This document shows positions 1-13,690 of a stretch of 64,000 bases of DNA, one piece after another (the first letter of the stretch is position 1; each line of letters begins with the position of its first letter). The notes under the pieces are model-generated. The model was not told the origin of the DNA, searched no databases, and saw only the letters and a program-made list of their open reading frames with translations. The translations under genes were made by a program, and so were the position numbers. This DNA is from Metallyticus violacea (Eukaryota > Arthropoda > Insecta > Mantodea > Metallyticidae), in assembly GCA_030762175.1 (NCBI GenBank), contig CM060831.1:4231001-4295000 (forward strand), read 5' to 3'.

Positions 1-410
1 TAATTCTTATCGGCGAGGCCGGGAACTGCCCTCGTAACTGTGAGGGAATATAGGATCGCGACTTTCCAACAGACTCGGCAATGGCATACACAACCCATGC
101 ATTTCATGAATATTCGAAGATAGTCATCACTAATAACACATGGACTCCTTTAACCCCCTACGATTTTTATCTCTGAGGGATACTAAAGGACAAAGTGTAA
201 AAGACAAATCCACACACAATAGATGAACTGAAAAATAACATTCGTGAAGAAATTTCTAGTGTTAGTAACAATATACGTTACAATCATAGCTTTGGGCTCT
301 TTGACTCCCATTAACCTTGAACCGACCGACTGGCAGTTAAGCGTGGAGCTGTCCCGCTGAAGTTAAGACACACCATTAATAAGGTTAGGGCTTGATCGGT
401 GTCTTTATTT
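1..410 (+). mobile_element. Mariner-like (IS630-type) relic, family X, 3' part
   Basis: The 3' end of a transposase gene cut by the window edge. Reading + strand with frameshifts gives TPYDFYL (the PDLTPCDFYLWG-type block of DD(E/D) transposases) near 150-175 and IDELKNNIREE near 222-254. The sequence is closely similar to 43440-43810 and 52560-53040, including the non-coding tail (gctttgggct...ccgaccgactgg). Stops and frameshifts show it is dead. Confidence 0.7.
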
Positions 411-639
411 TTACGCTTTGTCACCTCTCCGTAATGCTTTAGTATATATATTACATGTCTAAAACTTGTGAACAATTACGAACGTTCTGTAGAAAAAGTA
501 GGCTGAAAATAAAAGTGCAAAATGCCTTTATTAACTATGAGAACAAATTCTTAGGGTCACTGTGAAAGTTTAAAGGTTGGTTTACAAGGAGTTGTGAGAA
601 GTCAATGCTAGCTCTAGATTGAAATTTGGATAACAAATG

Positions 640-1400
640 TTAAGTGTGAGTGCGCTCCAACAATGTGCGGTATCAACACTTCTCGGTACACGGGTTAGAT
701 CTCAACTGAGAGCGGCTGTATCGCAAATTCAGTGATCTTTGTCATTCACATTTATCGATGGTTTGGAAGAGGAGGGGATTCTCTCAAAGATGAAGACGGA
801 GCAAACGGCCTACTACAGCAACGGGAAAGGAGAGCTTGTGTTGTAAAAAGATCATCACTGTATATGCGACAATGATTAGTCTCGGTCTTCCCAGGAGAGG
901 ATCCCCCAACAAAAAAGATGATCTGTTCTTTCTTGTGACAGTTCCACTTGAGGAGTAGCTCCAGATGGTACACCACAAGTCTCCAATGCACTGAGAACGA
1001 AGCGTTCTAAGACTAACCTGTGTGGAGTCTTGTTGCACCACGACAATGCCTCTGCCCAAGTTGGATTGGAAAAACAGACTTATTTACAGGAGTCAAATGT
1101 TTGTTTTATCCTCCCTACAGTCCAGATATGGGTCCATGCAACTTTTTTCCATTCCCCAGAATAAAAGAAAAAATTCGTGATGAACGATTTGAACCACCTG
1201 AAGCCGCAGTGGCTGCATGTAAAGAATGCACTCACACCCTATCTAAACAAGCATGGTGTTCAGCATTTAACAAACGTTATGTAGAATACCCTGGAAAGAT
1301 GCAACGATGAGACCGCAATATTTAAAATTTAATTGCTTTCATTCTCAAAAATGCCTTAATTACCCTCGTCCTATGATTTAAACCAAAATGCGCAACCCTG
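640..1400 (+). mobile_element. Mariner-like relic, family Y
   Basis: The opening sequence tgcgctccaacaatgtg is shared with the copy at 36188. Broken frames read TVPLEE near 940, then an HHDNA-like catalytic block near 1035 and an LPTVQIW/YSPDMGPCNFF block near 1110-1150 (the PYSPDLAPCDFF transposase motif). It ends near 1375 with tcctatgat, as the 36-kb copy does. Part of the reading frame appears as a 96-codon stretch at 1020-1310. An internal portion is missing relative to the longer copy. Confidence 0.7.
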
Positions 1401-3020
1401 GTCAAGATAAGCGATACTGCCGAACAGAAGTCGATCTCAGGACGGCGACAGTGTGCATGCACAATTTATAACAATGAGTGTTGACAACCTTAATAGCGGT
1501 AAGGATGGCAAAGGGGAGGGGAGAGCAGGGGAGGCTCCGCCGCGGCTGCCGAGCAAACAAGTAGTAGGCTAGTAGCACGCTGATGACGCTAGCGTCAGGA
1601 CGTCTGTGCCGAGTGTAACCGATCAGGAAGTGCGTTCTAATCCCACCGCTGACACATTCACAATTCTTATGCTTCAACTGTTGTCTGACGATCTTCATTT
1701 ATCTCGTGTAACGTCTGCGGACTGCGGTTACTTAGCAATGGTTATGTAGCGGTGTAAACACGTGGTTATAGCAGCTACAGGTAGGTGCTGCCAACCTAGC
1801 AACTTGCAAGGTTTAAAAATTAGTCTTACGAGGAAGTAAATTTGCAATGGGTTGCAGTGACACTTAGGTACGTGCCACAGAAACAAATCCGTTTCAAGGT
1901 AATTGAAAATTGAAACCAGAACTGCCTTACTTGTGTACGTTACGTGTTATTTTTCTAATACATGAACTTCCGCCCATGTCAGTGTCGGTATATCAACTAG
2001 AAGACTACGGCAAATATCATCATTATAATTTACATCGTTAAAGTTTTCTTGGCAAAGCTATTGTTTTATTTAAGTAAACAATGTGCTGAAAATATAGTTT
2101 CGTACAAAAGTCATACTTTGTATATGTTAAATTCGTGACTTCACTTCAATCTTACCAAAACAGAGGTGAGTCAGTGCTGCTGGTCTGTTCATGACTCATG
2201 ATGAATGGCATGATAGGACAAGTCTTATCGAGCAGGTCGCTAGCATTAAAACAGTAAAGATCCCCTCCTCTCAAAGTGCACCACAGGTGTTTGTTTACTC
2301 GCGCCGTAACGGAAGGAAACCCACTTTGCTTTAAATCGATTGTCACGGAGTACTGTATTCCTGCCATATTTATCACCCTTTGTCATACTTTGAGAAGGCG
2401 AAGAGCACTCAAAAAGTTGTCAGGCGTAAGTAAATTATTTATAATAAATAATAATGGGTAAATATCACATCTTCCTTTTGGTTTTCCTCGTGCATGAACC
2501 GGGACGGCAGCAGTGAGCGCACATCCAGCCCGCGCGATCGGCCAAGTATTGAAAACGCACGCGCTTATATGTTTTCACGAAAGATTCACTTTCTCCTTTC
2601 CGAGTTTGTGGGGTGTGAAGCATGGTCTTCAGTATTCATGAAAGAATGAACTTTTAGCAATTTTATAGCAGATTGTGCTGATGCATGACTCATCCCCGCC
2701 TTGCAACAAAATTTGCGGTGATTTTTTAATCAAGTGGCAATATCATCTAAATCTCATTTTCTTGTCCTGATTCTTTCTGTCAGGTAACCCTTACATTCTG
2801 AAAATTTGCATGACAGCCACTAGCTGATTCATTTCTTAAAAACGTACAGCAAAAGTGCGTTGTTCTACATTAAATCTTTTAACGACAAAAGCAGAAATGA
2901 AACGCAATAATGAATCACTGTACTGAGCCTAAACACGTTCTAACCGGCCTTGTGAGCGGCAATACGGATTGTGACCTGCAGGTCCGTGTGCGGGGAAAAA
3001 CTAAACAAATACCCCGATAT
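1401..3020. other. No gene recognised; GC-rich patches
   Basis: No coding region supported. Two short GC- and CpG-richer patches stand out at 1500-1640 and 2480-2580 in otherwise AT-rich DNA. The ORF-like stretches here (minus 1402-1698, minus 2152-2376, plus 2276-2461) show no recognisable motif. Confidence 0.4.
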
Positions 3021-3973
3021 ACGAGGGCTGTTCAATAAAGAATGACATTAGTTTTTTACTGCATAATATATACCTTTGCTTATCCTCATAATTTCAAAGA
3101 CATGTTGGAAAACATTTTTATTCAATTTGGGAAAAAGGAAAAAAGTCACACGGAGCTAAATGTGGACTATCGGGAGGTGAGGGAGACACGCTACACGTAG
3201 ATTTTTATGAGGCATTTAGCAACAACATTTGCAATGTGCGACCGTGCATTCTCGTGGTGCAGGATTTAACTTGCTGCTTGTTGTGTGTAATATAACCTTG
3301 CAGAGATTTCAGCATATCTCTGTAGTTGCCCAATTATGTTGTGTGTAGGTATGCAATGCTGGAAATCATTCCTTGAACACCCAAAAATTAGATGACCACA
3401 ACTTTACCAGCAGAAGGAGTCACTTTTGTTTTTTTGGCGTTAGCGATGATGATTTCCACAAAGAGCTTTGCTTTCTGATCAGGAACGCGTCTCATGTGCA
3501 ACTTTTCAGTTACTAACGTGTGGGTGGCATCCAGTGAAATTTTCAGAATTTCTGAAAGTGTTTTAATGTTATTCGAAGATCCTTTCTCACAATGTTAATG
3601 TTTTCTTCCGTTCGAGTACAAACTGAACCCCCGGGTCCACTTTCCTTTGAAGTTGATCGTGTTTTATCCATCTTCACCTCTGCTATAGGGAACAACAAAC
3701 TCTCCATATGCCACCTGTAACATTGCAAAGACCTCAACTGAAGATTTATTGAGACGAAAGCAGAATTTCAGAGCAGCAATTGCGTGTCATTTTCAGTTGC
3801 TGCAGACGGAAGTAAATATGTTTCAATATGTACACTTCTCACATCCTAAAGTGACAATAATGTCACTAGTAACAGTGTATATTATTCATTAAGCTAACAA
3901 AATATTGTAAAGTTAAATTTTATAGCGAGAAATTGTAAAAAAATATGATCATTCTTTATTGAATAGCTCTGTA
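3021..3973 (-). mobile_element. TIR-bounded mariner-like relic, family Z
   Basis: Imperfect inverted repeats: left acgagggctgttcaataaag at 3021 and the reverse complement of tcattctttattgaatagct at 3949-3968; both share TTCAATAAAGAATGA. A TA lies at each outer edge, the usual target duplication of this superfamily. On the minus strand the frame reads PDSPHLAPCDFFPF (transposase PYSPDLAPCDFF block) near 3175-3130 and KVTPAGKVVVI near 3410. At about 950 bp it is shorter than a full mariner element (about 1.3 kb), so part of the gene is deleted. Confidence 0.8.
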
Positions 3974-6900
3974 GAACTGTAAAATAGCGCATTTTATTTG
4001 ATACAGCCTGGAAAATATTTACTTGCTTGATATTGTAATAGGCGATTCATAATTTGGTAGCGTCATTTTTTGGTATAGCAACGTTGCGGTGTTAGAACTG
4101 TGTTTATCGTTTGTCGTTTGCCATTTTCAGTGACAATGTTGTGATTGCGAATATGCTTTGAGTTTTACAGATTTGAAGTGCATTAGTGTTTTTTATGTGT
4201 TGAAAAGTTAAGAGAGTGAAAATAACGAACATTTCCGACATATTCTCCTGTTAAGAGTTTAAAAGAAGCGGCACCTGATTGGGAACTATATCTTGTGGGA
4301 AAACACATCAAGAAAATAAGTTTGTCGTTTTAAAGAGTGAGTGATTGCTCACGTTCAGCAAGACCATCGTGCAACATTTGCATTTAGGGACAATGTTCAA
4401 AAATTAGATATATGAATGCCGTACGCTTAGGCGGTAGCCATTTATGCATTTATTACTCCTCATTGGTTAGTCCTTGGACATAGATAATTGCTATATAAAA
4501 AAGAAGATGAAAAATGTTGCTTTTATGCAATGTGCAATTTATGCTTTTACTACTGGGGGAAGGGGCTTAAAGGGTTAGCAAATATATATAAAACAACTAT
4601 ATGCGTACTACTTTCTTATATATGTCGACTCTTTATGATTACTTTCTTAACACATCGCTTTGAGCATCATTAACCATATTACAGAGAAAGCAAATTTACA
4701 AAATCAGACGATATATTTACAGAGTTTAGTGTTCAATAGACAGATGAAAGAGACTGCTTCTGAAGGTGCGATGGTTTCTCAAGGCACTGTGGTGCTGAGA
4801 CTTGAGCCATCTTGCTGCAAACCTTTATGTATCGAAGCAATGCCCTGGAGATTCATTTATTGAAATAAAATGTGCATTTGAACGTGCTGATCAGCGAGGG
4901 TTACATTCGTGGCCCTAAAACCACGTTCATTTTCAGCAATAGATAAAGGTGTAATTTCGGTTGATTTCACAAGTTCTTGCTCTGAAGTGGGCACGTGTTG
5001 AGGATTTTCTTTATAGATGTGAAGACTTTAACTAGGGATGTACACGTGCTTTAAAATCCACCTTTTTACATAAACGAGGAATTGACATGTCACCATAAAA
5101 CACAAGTTCACATTCGTCTGAAGAATATCGAGATTTAATAGGCTACATCCGAAAGAAATTTAAGTCTTCAAAACATTTTTCATATTGTCTGACAAAGATT
5201 GGAAAAGTTTCTTTCGGAATATTTTAAATGTATCATATACATCGCACGACGCGATGTTTGCTTTTTATGCAATTCTTGTACTATCATCTTAATAAGCGGC
5301 TGGTCATAGCCTCGTCAATTTTCATTTTGCTGTAAACACTGAAGAATTTGTGATTACATAAAGAATGACAGTACTTTCAGAACTTCTAGGCTCTCATAAC
5401 ATGCAACTAATTCCATTTGTGAGAACCTCTCGCGAGTTGATAGGGAACCACCTCCAATCAGCTTTCCAAAAAGATTGACAAGAAAACTGTGGCTTGACAG
5501 CATTAAATGACGAAGCAATCAAACATATGAAAAAACGCGGTCTATGTTTAACAGTTAACAGTCGAGTCTCTGAATTTTGGGTCTTTAAGAAAACACAAAG
5601 ATATAACATAACATCATACACTGCACGACAACCCAGTCCTTGAGCGGCTACGGCTCTGTAAGGTGTAGCATTGTTGATGCTCTCTCTGTTGCGATACCTA
5701 CAAGATGTTTTTGTACTTTTCAAGAGCGGCTAACACCTTCCCGTCACACTTTCTGATTCAATAATATCGAACAAATAATTGCAAGCAAACCCCTCAAGGG
5801 ATAAACGTTCATATAGTATTAAGAGGTTTTATAGAAATCATCGTACTTTCATCTATTTTGATACTAAAGTTTGTATTGGATTTTATAATGAACTGAGCAA
5901 GATTTGTTTGTTTTTATTTTTAATTTATGCTCCTCGGCATGCATGGTCAATGAAGCATATTACCGATGTTTGCAGTTCCATTACTGCGGGGCATGTTTGA
6001 ATGTACATATTCAGATCTGAACAAAGAACCAGTTGTGTTTACTTTTTGTTGACGTTGCTTTTCCCACAACTTTTCATTTTCACTCACAGGTTTTCCTATA
6101 CTTTGTTTTTCTTTACTATGTACCATTTCTATACATTTCATGTGTTATTTGATTTCGCATGACCATTGGCTTTATCATTCACTTTTTTGGAATTATTCGC
6201 TGAAACAGCAATTAAAAATCGTAATCAAGACTCATGCGTTACACATTTTCTGTGCTTATTACTAAGTTTTTGTCATTTACAGACAGCCATGGCTTATTCT
6301 TATGCCAGTTAAGCAACACAATTTCATCCTCACTCGTACTGTTACTCTCTTTCCCACCTGGAGACTTCTCACAATAAATTTCATAACTTTCTCTTTGTTA
6401 GCGTCGTCATTATCGTTTTGTTTCTTAGATTCGGCGCCGGTTTTAACTCTTTTAGCGCCATTCCTAGTATCCTGACTGTCACTATTTTCAACAATTCACT
6501 GTTCTTGAAGAATTACGAACTTTTACTTTGTTTCATAGACGTACTGAAATTCCGTCGTTTACACAGGCCTAGATGTACTCAAATTAATAACTGCTGCTTG
6601 CCTCGTGGGCTCGCACGAATTAACAATGACTGCACACAGTAACGGATCGTAAAGCGGATGTAACAGCAAATCGTACAAAATTTACTGATTTTCGCCATTG
6701 CAACGACACGCGTTTGAGGGTGGACATTGTCTTGTTGCAAGAAACAGGTTAAAGCAACCAGGACTCAAAGAACGCAACATTCAGTTTGAAATGTTTTAAT
6801 AATGAGCACATAATATATTTATAAGCTTCTTATATACACAGTAACTATAGGAACGTGTACGGCACCACATATTTAAATTAAGTGTTAAGTTATATAATTT

Positions 6901-8155
6901 ACATATCCAGTGAGTGGGAAATAAGCATTCATGGTTGAGATGGTTCGATTCAGAGCGGGTGAATCCTCCACTCCCTCGTAATTTGCACACTGCCTTTATG
7001 TCAAAAATAATGGTTGGGTTTTTACAAAAAATCAACCTCTCTGTCTATACATAAAAGATTGGTTGGATAAAGGTGTCCCGTACTATGAATTGCTTCCCAG
7101 GAATATTACGAACAACTTGCGACCGCAATTCAAGAACTCCTGCCACAAAGACTGCGACACGATAACGCGCGCCCACACTCCAATAACTTCACAAAAACAG
7201 CTATACAAAAGCTTGGTTGGAGTTTATTGTACATCCCTTTATTTCCTTGATCTGCGCACCTTTTCCTCTCTTTCTCTCACTATCCAGAAATCCTTGATAA
7301 AACGTCTTTGATAAATGAAAATGCTCTTCAAACTTGCGTACACAATTTCTTTAACTATATACCAAAATATTCTTTCAGGCGCGCTGTAAAGATCTGCCCT
7401 GTGCAAAACATTGTATTACTGGTCGCGTCTTCTGTTCTATATATATGTATAAACTTTACCACACTATGCACTAGTTCAGTAGATGTTTTCTAGTTCCAAA
7501 TGCAATCTTAATGCTTTATTTGGTGCAAAGTTTTGCGTGAAAAATGGCATCTGAAGCAGTATTTAATAAATAAATCGAAAATATGAATTAGTTCAAACGG
7601 TGGTCAATGCATCGTGTATCGGTTTGTAGCAATCACTGTCATTGCAGGCGATTTATTTGGTCAGCCAAGGTAGTAATAACAGGTGGCCGTGGACAGGGAA
7701 ACAGTTTGTGTTTTGTTTTTAAACAAACCAAACATGGGACACAATTCATCATAAGCTGTTAGCTTGTACTTACGAACGCAAACTGGAAAATCGGTTCAAC
7801 GGGATTTTATTTTCCTTGCTTGAAATAAGGACGCACAATAACTAAGTCGACTATAAGCAGAGAGTAATAAAATGGCACACGTGGACATGAATATTTGATA
7901 TACGAAATTAATACAAGGAATTTAAAGATACGAAACACCTCTCTAAATTTGTGCGCGACAGTTAAAAAGGCGTTAATAACCCACTTGACTTTGCAGTTAT
8001 GGTTTTCCAAGATTTCAAAAACAATTTAAAACCGATCTTTTGGGGTGCATGCCCTTCCACTTGACTCAAATGTATAAATGCAACCAGTGACGAAATATGA
8101 TATTTTGTATAGGGAGGGCTTAGACATGGGATGAAAAATATAATTTACTACAACG
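3974..8155. other. No gene recognised (4.2 kb)
   Basis: AT-rich DNA with only short frames. The longest is minus 5394-5723 (109 codons); it shows no motif I recognise and no convincing splice or start context. I see nothing that supports a gene, and it is probably older, unrecognisable repeat sequence. Confidence 0.35.
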
Positions 8156-8159
8156 TTAT

Positions 8160-9250
8160 ATGTTATTGTGATTTACTTACGAAGTACACTAGGCAGGGTC
8201 CAGGTTGGTAAGATCTTTTTTGATCATGATCCCCAAGGAGTTGTAGCACATGCTCCAACGTAAGATGTTGTGGAAACAGTTTTAGACATGTCTTCAGAAC
8301 CGATTCTGTCGTTGGTGAACTAAAACACTGGCCCCGCAGCTCATTTTTGAGATAAGAGAACAGAAAAACGTCATACATTATGTTTAATTTTGACCAAATG
8401 TCCAGCAACACGTTGTACACATTGTTATTGTGAAGACGCCAACCAAAAGATGCGTTTTCGTCGGATGTAATACTCCCCATTAACCGTTTTTTGTGGGGCG
8501 ACTTCATGTGACAGACTATTTCACAGTTGAAGAATGAAATAACCATAACCTTTTCTGCCGACCGAACAACCTTGACCTACTTTGATGTCGGAGAACTAGG
8601 TGATTTTCAGACTGGGCTCGTCTGTTTGCTTTTGGGGTGTAATGGTGAGGTCAAGTCTCATGTCTTGTATACCTCGTCATGCTCCGCTATTAGACGCTGC
8701 AGCTCTTGACACCGTCCACTCGCACTGTCTTCTGTTCAGGCGTCCGCAATCTCTCACAGACGTGCCGTGCAGAGTGGCAAATGCGCTACCATGGGAACTG
8801 TGAAACATGTCTGCCAGTTTCCCAAATAAAGACCGCAGCTGTGATAATAATGCCCTCGTTTACTGCAGTGGTTGGCGCACCTGGACTGCCCTGCTTTGTT
8901 GTTGAAATAAACAATTAAACTCTTTGAATCACGAAAGAGGGTTGATTGTGGCAGAACATTATCGCCATATGCAAGTGGCTACATTTTACACAACCGACTG
9001 GTAAACGTTTGTCCTTTGCCTGTCTTGTTTCTTGTCCTAATGACGCTTCCAATGTTTTCCAATAATCACGCGAGATTTGTTCTTCCCATGAAAAACGTTT
9101 GATAATGGGAAAAATTCTGTCGTTATTGCAGCCTTGATATAGAGTCGCGACAACAGAAATGCCGAGTTTTATAAATTCCCTAGGAGCACTCATGATAACA
9201 AAGATTATTTAATACATACTGTACTTAAATATTGTAAGTAACTTACCCTA
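8160..9250 (-). mobile_element. Mariner-like relic, same family as 61690-62760
   Basis: Minus-strand copy. It shares LPVGCVKCSHLHMAIMFCHN-like sequence (9020-8950) with + strand 61845-61985. It also shares KVMVISFF...MKSPHK (8548-8480) with KVTVISFF...MKSP at 62357-62420. Further on, FLFSYLKNELRGQCF (about 8370-8325) is the FLFPKLK block after the second catalytic Asp region. Two long open stretches remain (minus 8163-8546, 127 codons; minus 8915-9193, 92 codons), but the region between them is frameshifted. Confidence 0.7.
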
Positions 9251-9376
9251 GTAGTTAAAGATATAGTACATATGCAACCTAACCTTAAATAACGTGTTTT
9301 CATATTATAATAAATAATTTACCTATCTGCATCTGTAGGTGGATTATTTCCTGTGGCACAGGCATAAAACATGAAA

Positions 9377-9446
<70 letters not shown>

Positions 9447-10240
9447 CTCACTCAAAGAGTGACTTCATTAATAAACATTGTCAAGGGAAGTTTACCGCTA
9501 GGTAATTGTTTGGATAAAGAGAAAGCTGGTAAAATAAATTTTGCATCAGTACAATTTAAGCTTTTTGATGCAAATCAAATTACACATTCAGCAGAGCTCT
9601 TGATATGGGTTGACTTTTTCTTACACATATTTAAGGTAATTTGTATTACATTTTTTCCCCCAGTAGTTTGATTAAAATTGTTTATTCTACTTGTAGTGAG
9701 ATTTTGTAATTAGATACAAATGAATAACCATTTTATATTTCTTTGACTTTACAAAAGTATATAGATGTACGTGTGTTTAAATGATTCATTAATTTTGCAC
9801 TGTAGTAAATTTATTTAAAATAATTATTTGTATGCACGTTACACTAATGAAAAACATTTGATTAAGTTATTCTTATTTGTTGGTGTTATAGTTATTGTTT
9901 TTATTATTATTTCATTACTTATTGCACTGCAGTACACGGTAATGAACAGAAGTTAGTTACCCATTTTTTGTGCATGGATGATTTTATATAAGCTGAATTT
10001 ATATTATTTTATATTTCGTTTACACATGAGAAATATTGTTTGTACACAATTTCAGATTCTTAAAAACAACCGAAATATTTTCTAATGATAAATAATATCA
10101 TATTGTAAACGTATCTGCCTAAAAGTTTCGTGTTTGCTATTGGCAATGACGGCCGCCATTTTTCTCTGCATTGGGAATGGGGAGTGGATTCGGTCTTGAC
10201 ACACTTTTATAAAGCAGATATGTTGTGGGTATTCCATAAA
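9251..10240. other. AT-rich sequence, no gene recognised
   Basis: Very AT-rich, with a (TTA)n microsatellite at 9377-9444. The only frame of note (9459-9671, 70 codons) has no recognisable motif. Confidence 0.4.
9377..9444. repeat. (TTA)n microsatellite
   Basis: Uninterrupted run of about 22 ATT/TTA units, seen directly. Confidence 0.97.
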
Positions 10241-11000
10241 ATGGATGCAAATAAGCGATAAAGTGGTTTGTAAAAGATGGTTTAACGATAAGTGAAATTC
10301 ACATCCAATGTAAGGATTCTTCTCCTTTATTTTTAATATTTAATAACTGGGCTGCTAAATTGAAATATGGCTGTATCTATCTATGTGAAGGACATGCAAA
10401 AACAGAATTCATTGAACATATAAAGTGTGTGAAACTGCTGAGGCTACAGGAAACTCGAGGAACGTGTAGGTAATACAGCAACAGAACTGATTTTGTGCAT
10501 CGACTTACAGCTGTGAACAAGTCTTGGATCCATCTTCAAACACCGGAATCGAAACAGCTGTCAATACCGGCCGGCTGTTCAGCGCCAAGCAAGACACTTG
10601 AGCTAAAGATTATGGCATTCGTATTTTGGGATGCTAAAGGAATTTTACTAGTGGAATATCTTCAGATGGTTAAAATCAGTACTGTTCCAATTTTTAATAA
10701 TTCGTAATTAAGGACCCGAGAACGAAAGTAAATATTTTCATCAAGAGAGTGCACCTGATCACAAAAAAAATTTAGCGATGGGAAAATTGAGAGATTTGAA
10801 TTGTTAGAGCATCCATTCTACTCACCACATATGGCTCCCTCCGACTTCCGTCTATCTTCTTTGCTGTCAGCGTTTTGCATAAACTCAAGAGGGACTACAG
10901 CTGTAGAGATCTTCCGGAAAACCGCTTCAGAGACGGGATAATGGCGTTGGAGCATCGCTGGAATAATTAAACATTATTATGAAAAATAAAAAAGTGCAAA
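10241..11000 (+). mobile_element. Mariner transposase relic
   Basis: The frame starting at 10495 reads KSWIHLQTPESKQ (the DETWIHHYTPETKQ block with the first catalytic Asp lost), then IMAFVFWDAKGILLVEYL near 10609-10660. HPFYSPHMAPSDFRL (the YSPDLAPSDF block) follows near 10810-10850. The first part of the gene is not clear, and stop codons and deletions separate the pieces. Confidence 0.75.
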
Positions 11001-11439
11001 TTAAGTTTGGGGTGCCACAACCATTAAAGGCCATTAGCGCCCATAACATTTAAAAGCAGAAGTTCAGTCCACTAAGCAAGATATATAATTAGAAATTATG
11101 AAACGTAGAAAAAATAAACACATCAATATAAAACAGGAAAGTTTAAAATACGACAGCTGTAAGAGCTGGCATCTGAACCACATTTATTACTGTCACGATT
11201 CGCATAATGCACTAACTCATATCTGTGTCTTTTAAGGAGGCAGAATGTAGCAATAATGTTACACAGTGATTTGTCATTGATCGATCACATAGTCGTTGAG
11301 GAAGGTAAACATGGCTAAGAAAAGTCCAATCTACAATCGAGATGTCGTGAAGATGGCCATATTACTATGATATATGTTAAATATCAGTCTTTAGATGTTG
11401 GTCTGTCAAGTTACAGACGCACAAGTATAATCACTTGTT

Positions 11440-12545
11440 TTTAACAATTGTGTAAACAATCCAGTGTTAACATTTTCTACAAAATGGATAAAACTGAAAT
11501 ACGAGATGTGATAAAGTACTTCGTTTTGAAGAGTTGTTTAACCCCAACAGAAATACAAAAGGAGTTTAGATTCACATTAAAGCATTCTTCCCCTTCGTTT
11601 TCGACGGTTAAAAAGTGGACATCTTAATTTAAGGGTAGCCGTACATTCATTCAAGATGATGAGCGCGTACCCAAACTGCTATAACCGATGAGATTATGAC
11701 AAAAATTCACAATGCCGTTAGCCGATTGAAGGTGCCGAGTTGGCTGACATTACAAAAACCTCGATGCTACATTTTACACGAAGTTTTGGGAATGAGAATG
11801 CTTTCCGCTCCAATGCGTGCCACATTTGTCAACAATGGACCGAAAACTCATTCCAGTGAACATTTAGCAAGAGTCTTTACCCTTGTTTAAACATAACTCC
11901 AGTGAATTTCTCCGACGTTTCATAACAGTAGATGAAACACGAATTCATCACTAAACACCAGAGATGAAGGAGCAGGCCAAATGGTGTGAAAGTGCACCAA
12001 AGAAAACAAAAACTGTTACATTGGCAGGAAGTCATGACTACGATATTTTGGGATTCTCATGATGTGGCGCTCGTAGACGACCTCCAAAGGGCAGAACTAT
12101 CACCGGGGAGTATTACACTTCAGTACTGAGCCAACTGAAGGATGCTATTCAGACTAAATGTCCACACCTACGAAAAAGAAATTTATCTTTCATTACGACA
12201 ATGTGTCTTCACACACGTCTGGGATTGGTGCTGCAAAACTGCATGACTTTCGCTTCCAAGTGCTTCCACATCCGCCATATCCCCGGACTTGGTTCCTAGC
12301 AATTACTTTTTGTTCCCAAACCTGAAGAAATGACTGGGTGAATGAAGATTCACATCAAATGACGAGGTTGAAGCTGAGAGACGTGTTTATTTTTCACAGT
12401 TGGGCAAATCTTATTTACTGAGGGTATTAAAAAGTTGGAAAGTCGTTGGACTAAATAAATGTATTGATATACGAGGTGACTATGTTGAAAAATTAAAAAA
12501 TACATTTCTCTAAATCTTGTGTTTTAGAACGTTCCTCGTATAATC
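11440..12545 (+). mobile_element. Near-full-length mariner transposase pseudogene
   Basis: From an ATG at 11484 (MDKTEIRDVIKYF) to the C-terminal block KCIDIRGDYVEKLK near 12453-12493, so close to the roughly 345-codon length of mariner transposase. Seen on the way: STVKKWTS (N-terminal DNA-binding helices, about 11600), EFLRRFITVDETRIHH (first catalytic Asp, about 11905-11950), SAPKKTKTVTLAG (about 11990), and TITGEYYTSVLSQLKDAI (about 12098-12150). At least several stops and frameshifts break it. It ends in an acgagg/cctcgta-type terminal repeat near 12535. Confidence 0.85.
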
Positions 12546-13690
12546 ACTTCTACGTATCTGTAATATGAGATGAGACATTCTAGATTAAAGCAAAATCTTT
12601 TGTTTGCTCGACAGAATTGCCAATCTTGAAGAATACACTTCCACACTGAATAACAATATAAATGATCAAGTTAAAAATTAGTTCTTTCGTTGGTAGGTCT
12701 GCCCATGTATCCGGATCAATATTGAGAGGATGTTTTGTAAGATAGTTAATTAATACCTGTAACCTTGTCGATACAAAAAGTTAAATGAAATTAAATTTAT
12801 AGAAATGTGACAGCATGAATTATTAGTTTGTCTCATGAGAAATGTCGGTTTTTAAGTTTGGTATTTTATAAGATTTTAATGGTTTTCTTTTATTTGACAA
12901 TGCTATTTACAGAATACCGTGGTTATTGTGTATATTGTGAGCATGTGTCATTCGTCAGTTCATAAAATGGAGATTAGAGTTCTTCTAAATCACTAATGTA
13001 AACAAGGTTACAAAGCTGCTGCTGCCGCGAAGTGAAGTGGAGGCACAAGGTTTTGTTAGTGAGCGATGTTCAAGATTTCAATTTTGAAGAACAAACTACT
13101 CAAGATTAACCATGGAAGCTCTAAGGCTTGGAATATTGAGAATGCATGCAGAGTTTTGGGAAAAATGCGCAAAAGTACTTGTAGACTTGTGCATCATTTC
13201 CCCACATTAAACAGTTAAACATCAAAGATCTGTGATTCACGAATCTGTACTCCTGAATATCTGTCGTCAGCTTATCGCCAAATTTGTGGATGACAGATTT
13301 ATCAGCAGAATTGTCACGTTTAATGTAAAACAGGTATATTAACGCAAGCCTGACACCTCGAAACAATGACTCGAACCCCATCAGCCTGCCAAAGTCATTG
13401 CTTAAGAAAATCGGTTCGGCCCCAAAGTATTAATGTTATATGCCTGGTGAAATTTTGAAGACTTGATTCACTGGGTGTTTGTTCCAAAAGGGGTGCGAAT
13501 TCTCTACACTGGAGCGATTTCATAAAGTATTCAGACAAGATGCTCAGCATTAGTTAATCGAAATACAAGTACAGGCTGTAAATTTCAACGAAATGGCGGG
13601 AAATCTTATTGAACGTCATGGGTTTAGATAAGAGTGATTGTTGTAACAGTTTTGTTCACATTTTCAAACAGATGCAACGCGAAGTTCTTT
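12546..13690. other. No gene recognised
   Basis: AT-rich. A minus-strand frame at 13121-13381 (86 codons) has no recognisable motif. The stretch 13440-13620 may be older transposon sequence, but I cannot show it. Confidence 0.35.

Noticed and set aside
8163..8546. 127-codon minus-strand frame ending in a perfect donor-like ttcgtaagt, which looked like a host exon.
   Set aside because: The frame carries mariner transposase blocks (KVMVISFF and FLFSYLKNELRG) and matches the family at 61690-62760; the donor-like word is coincidental.
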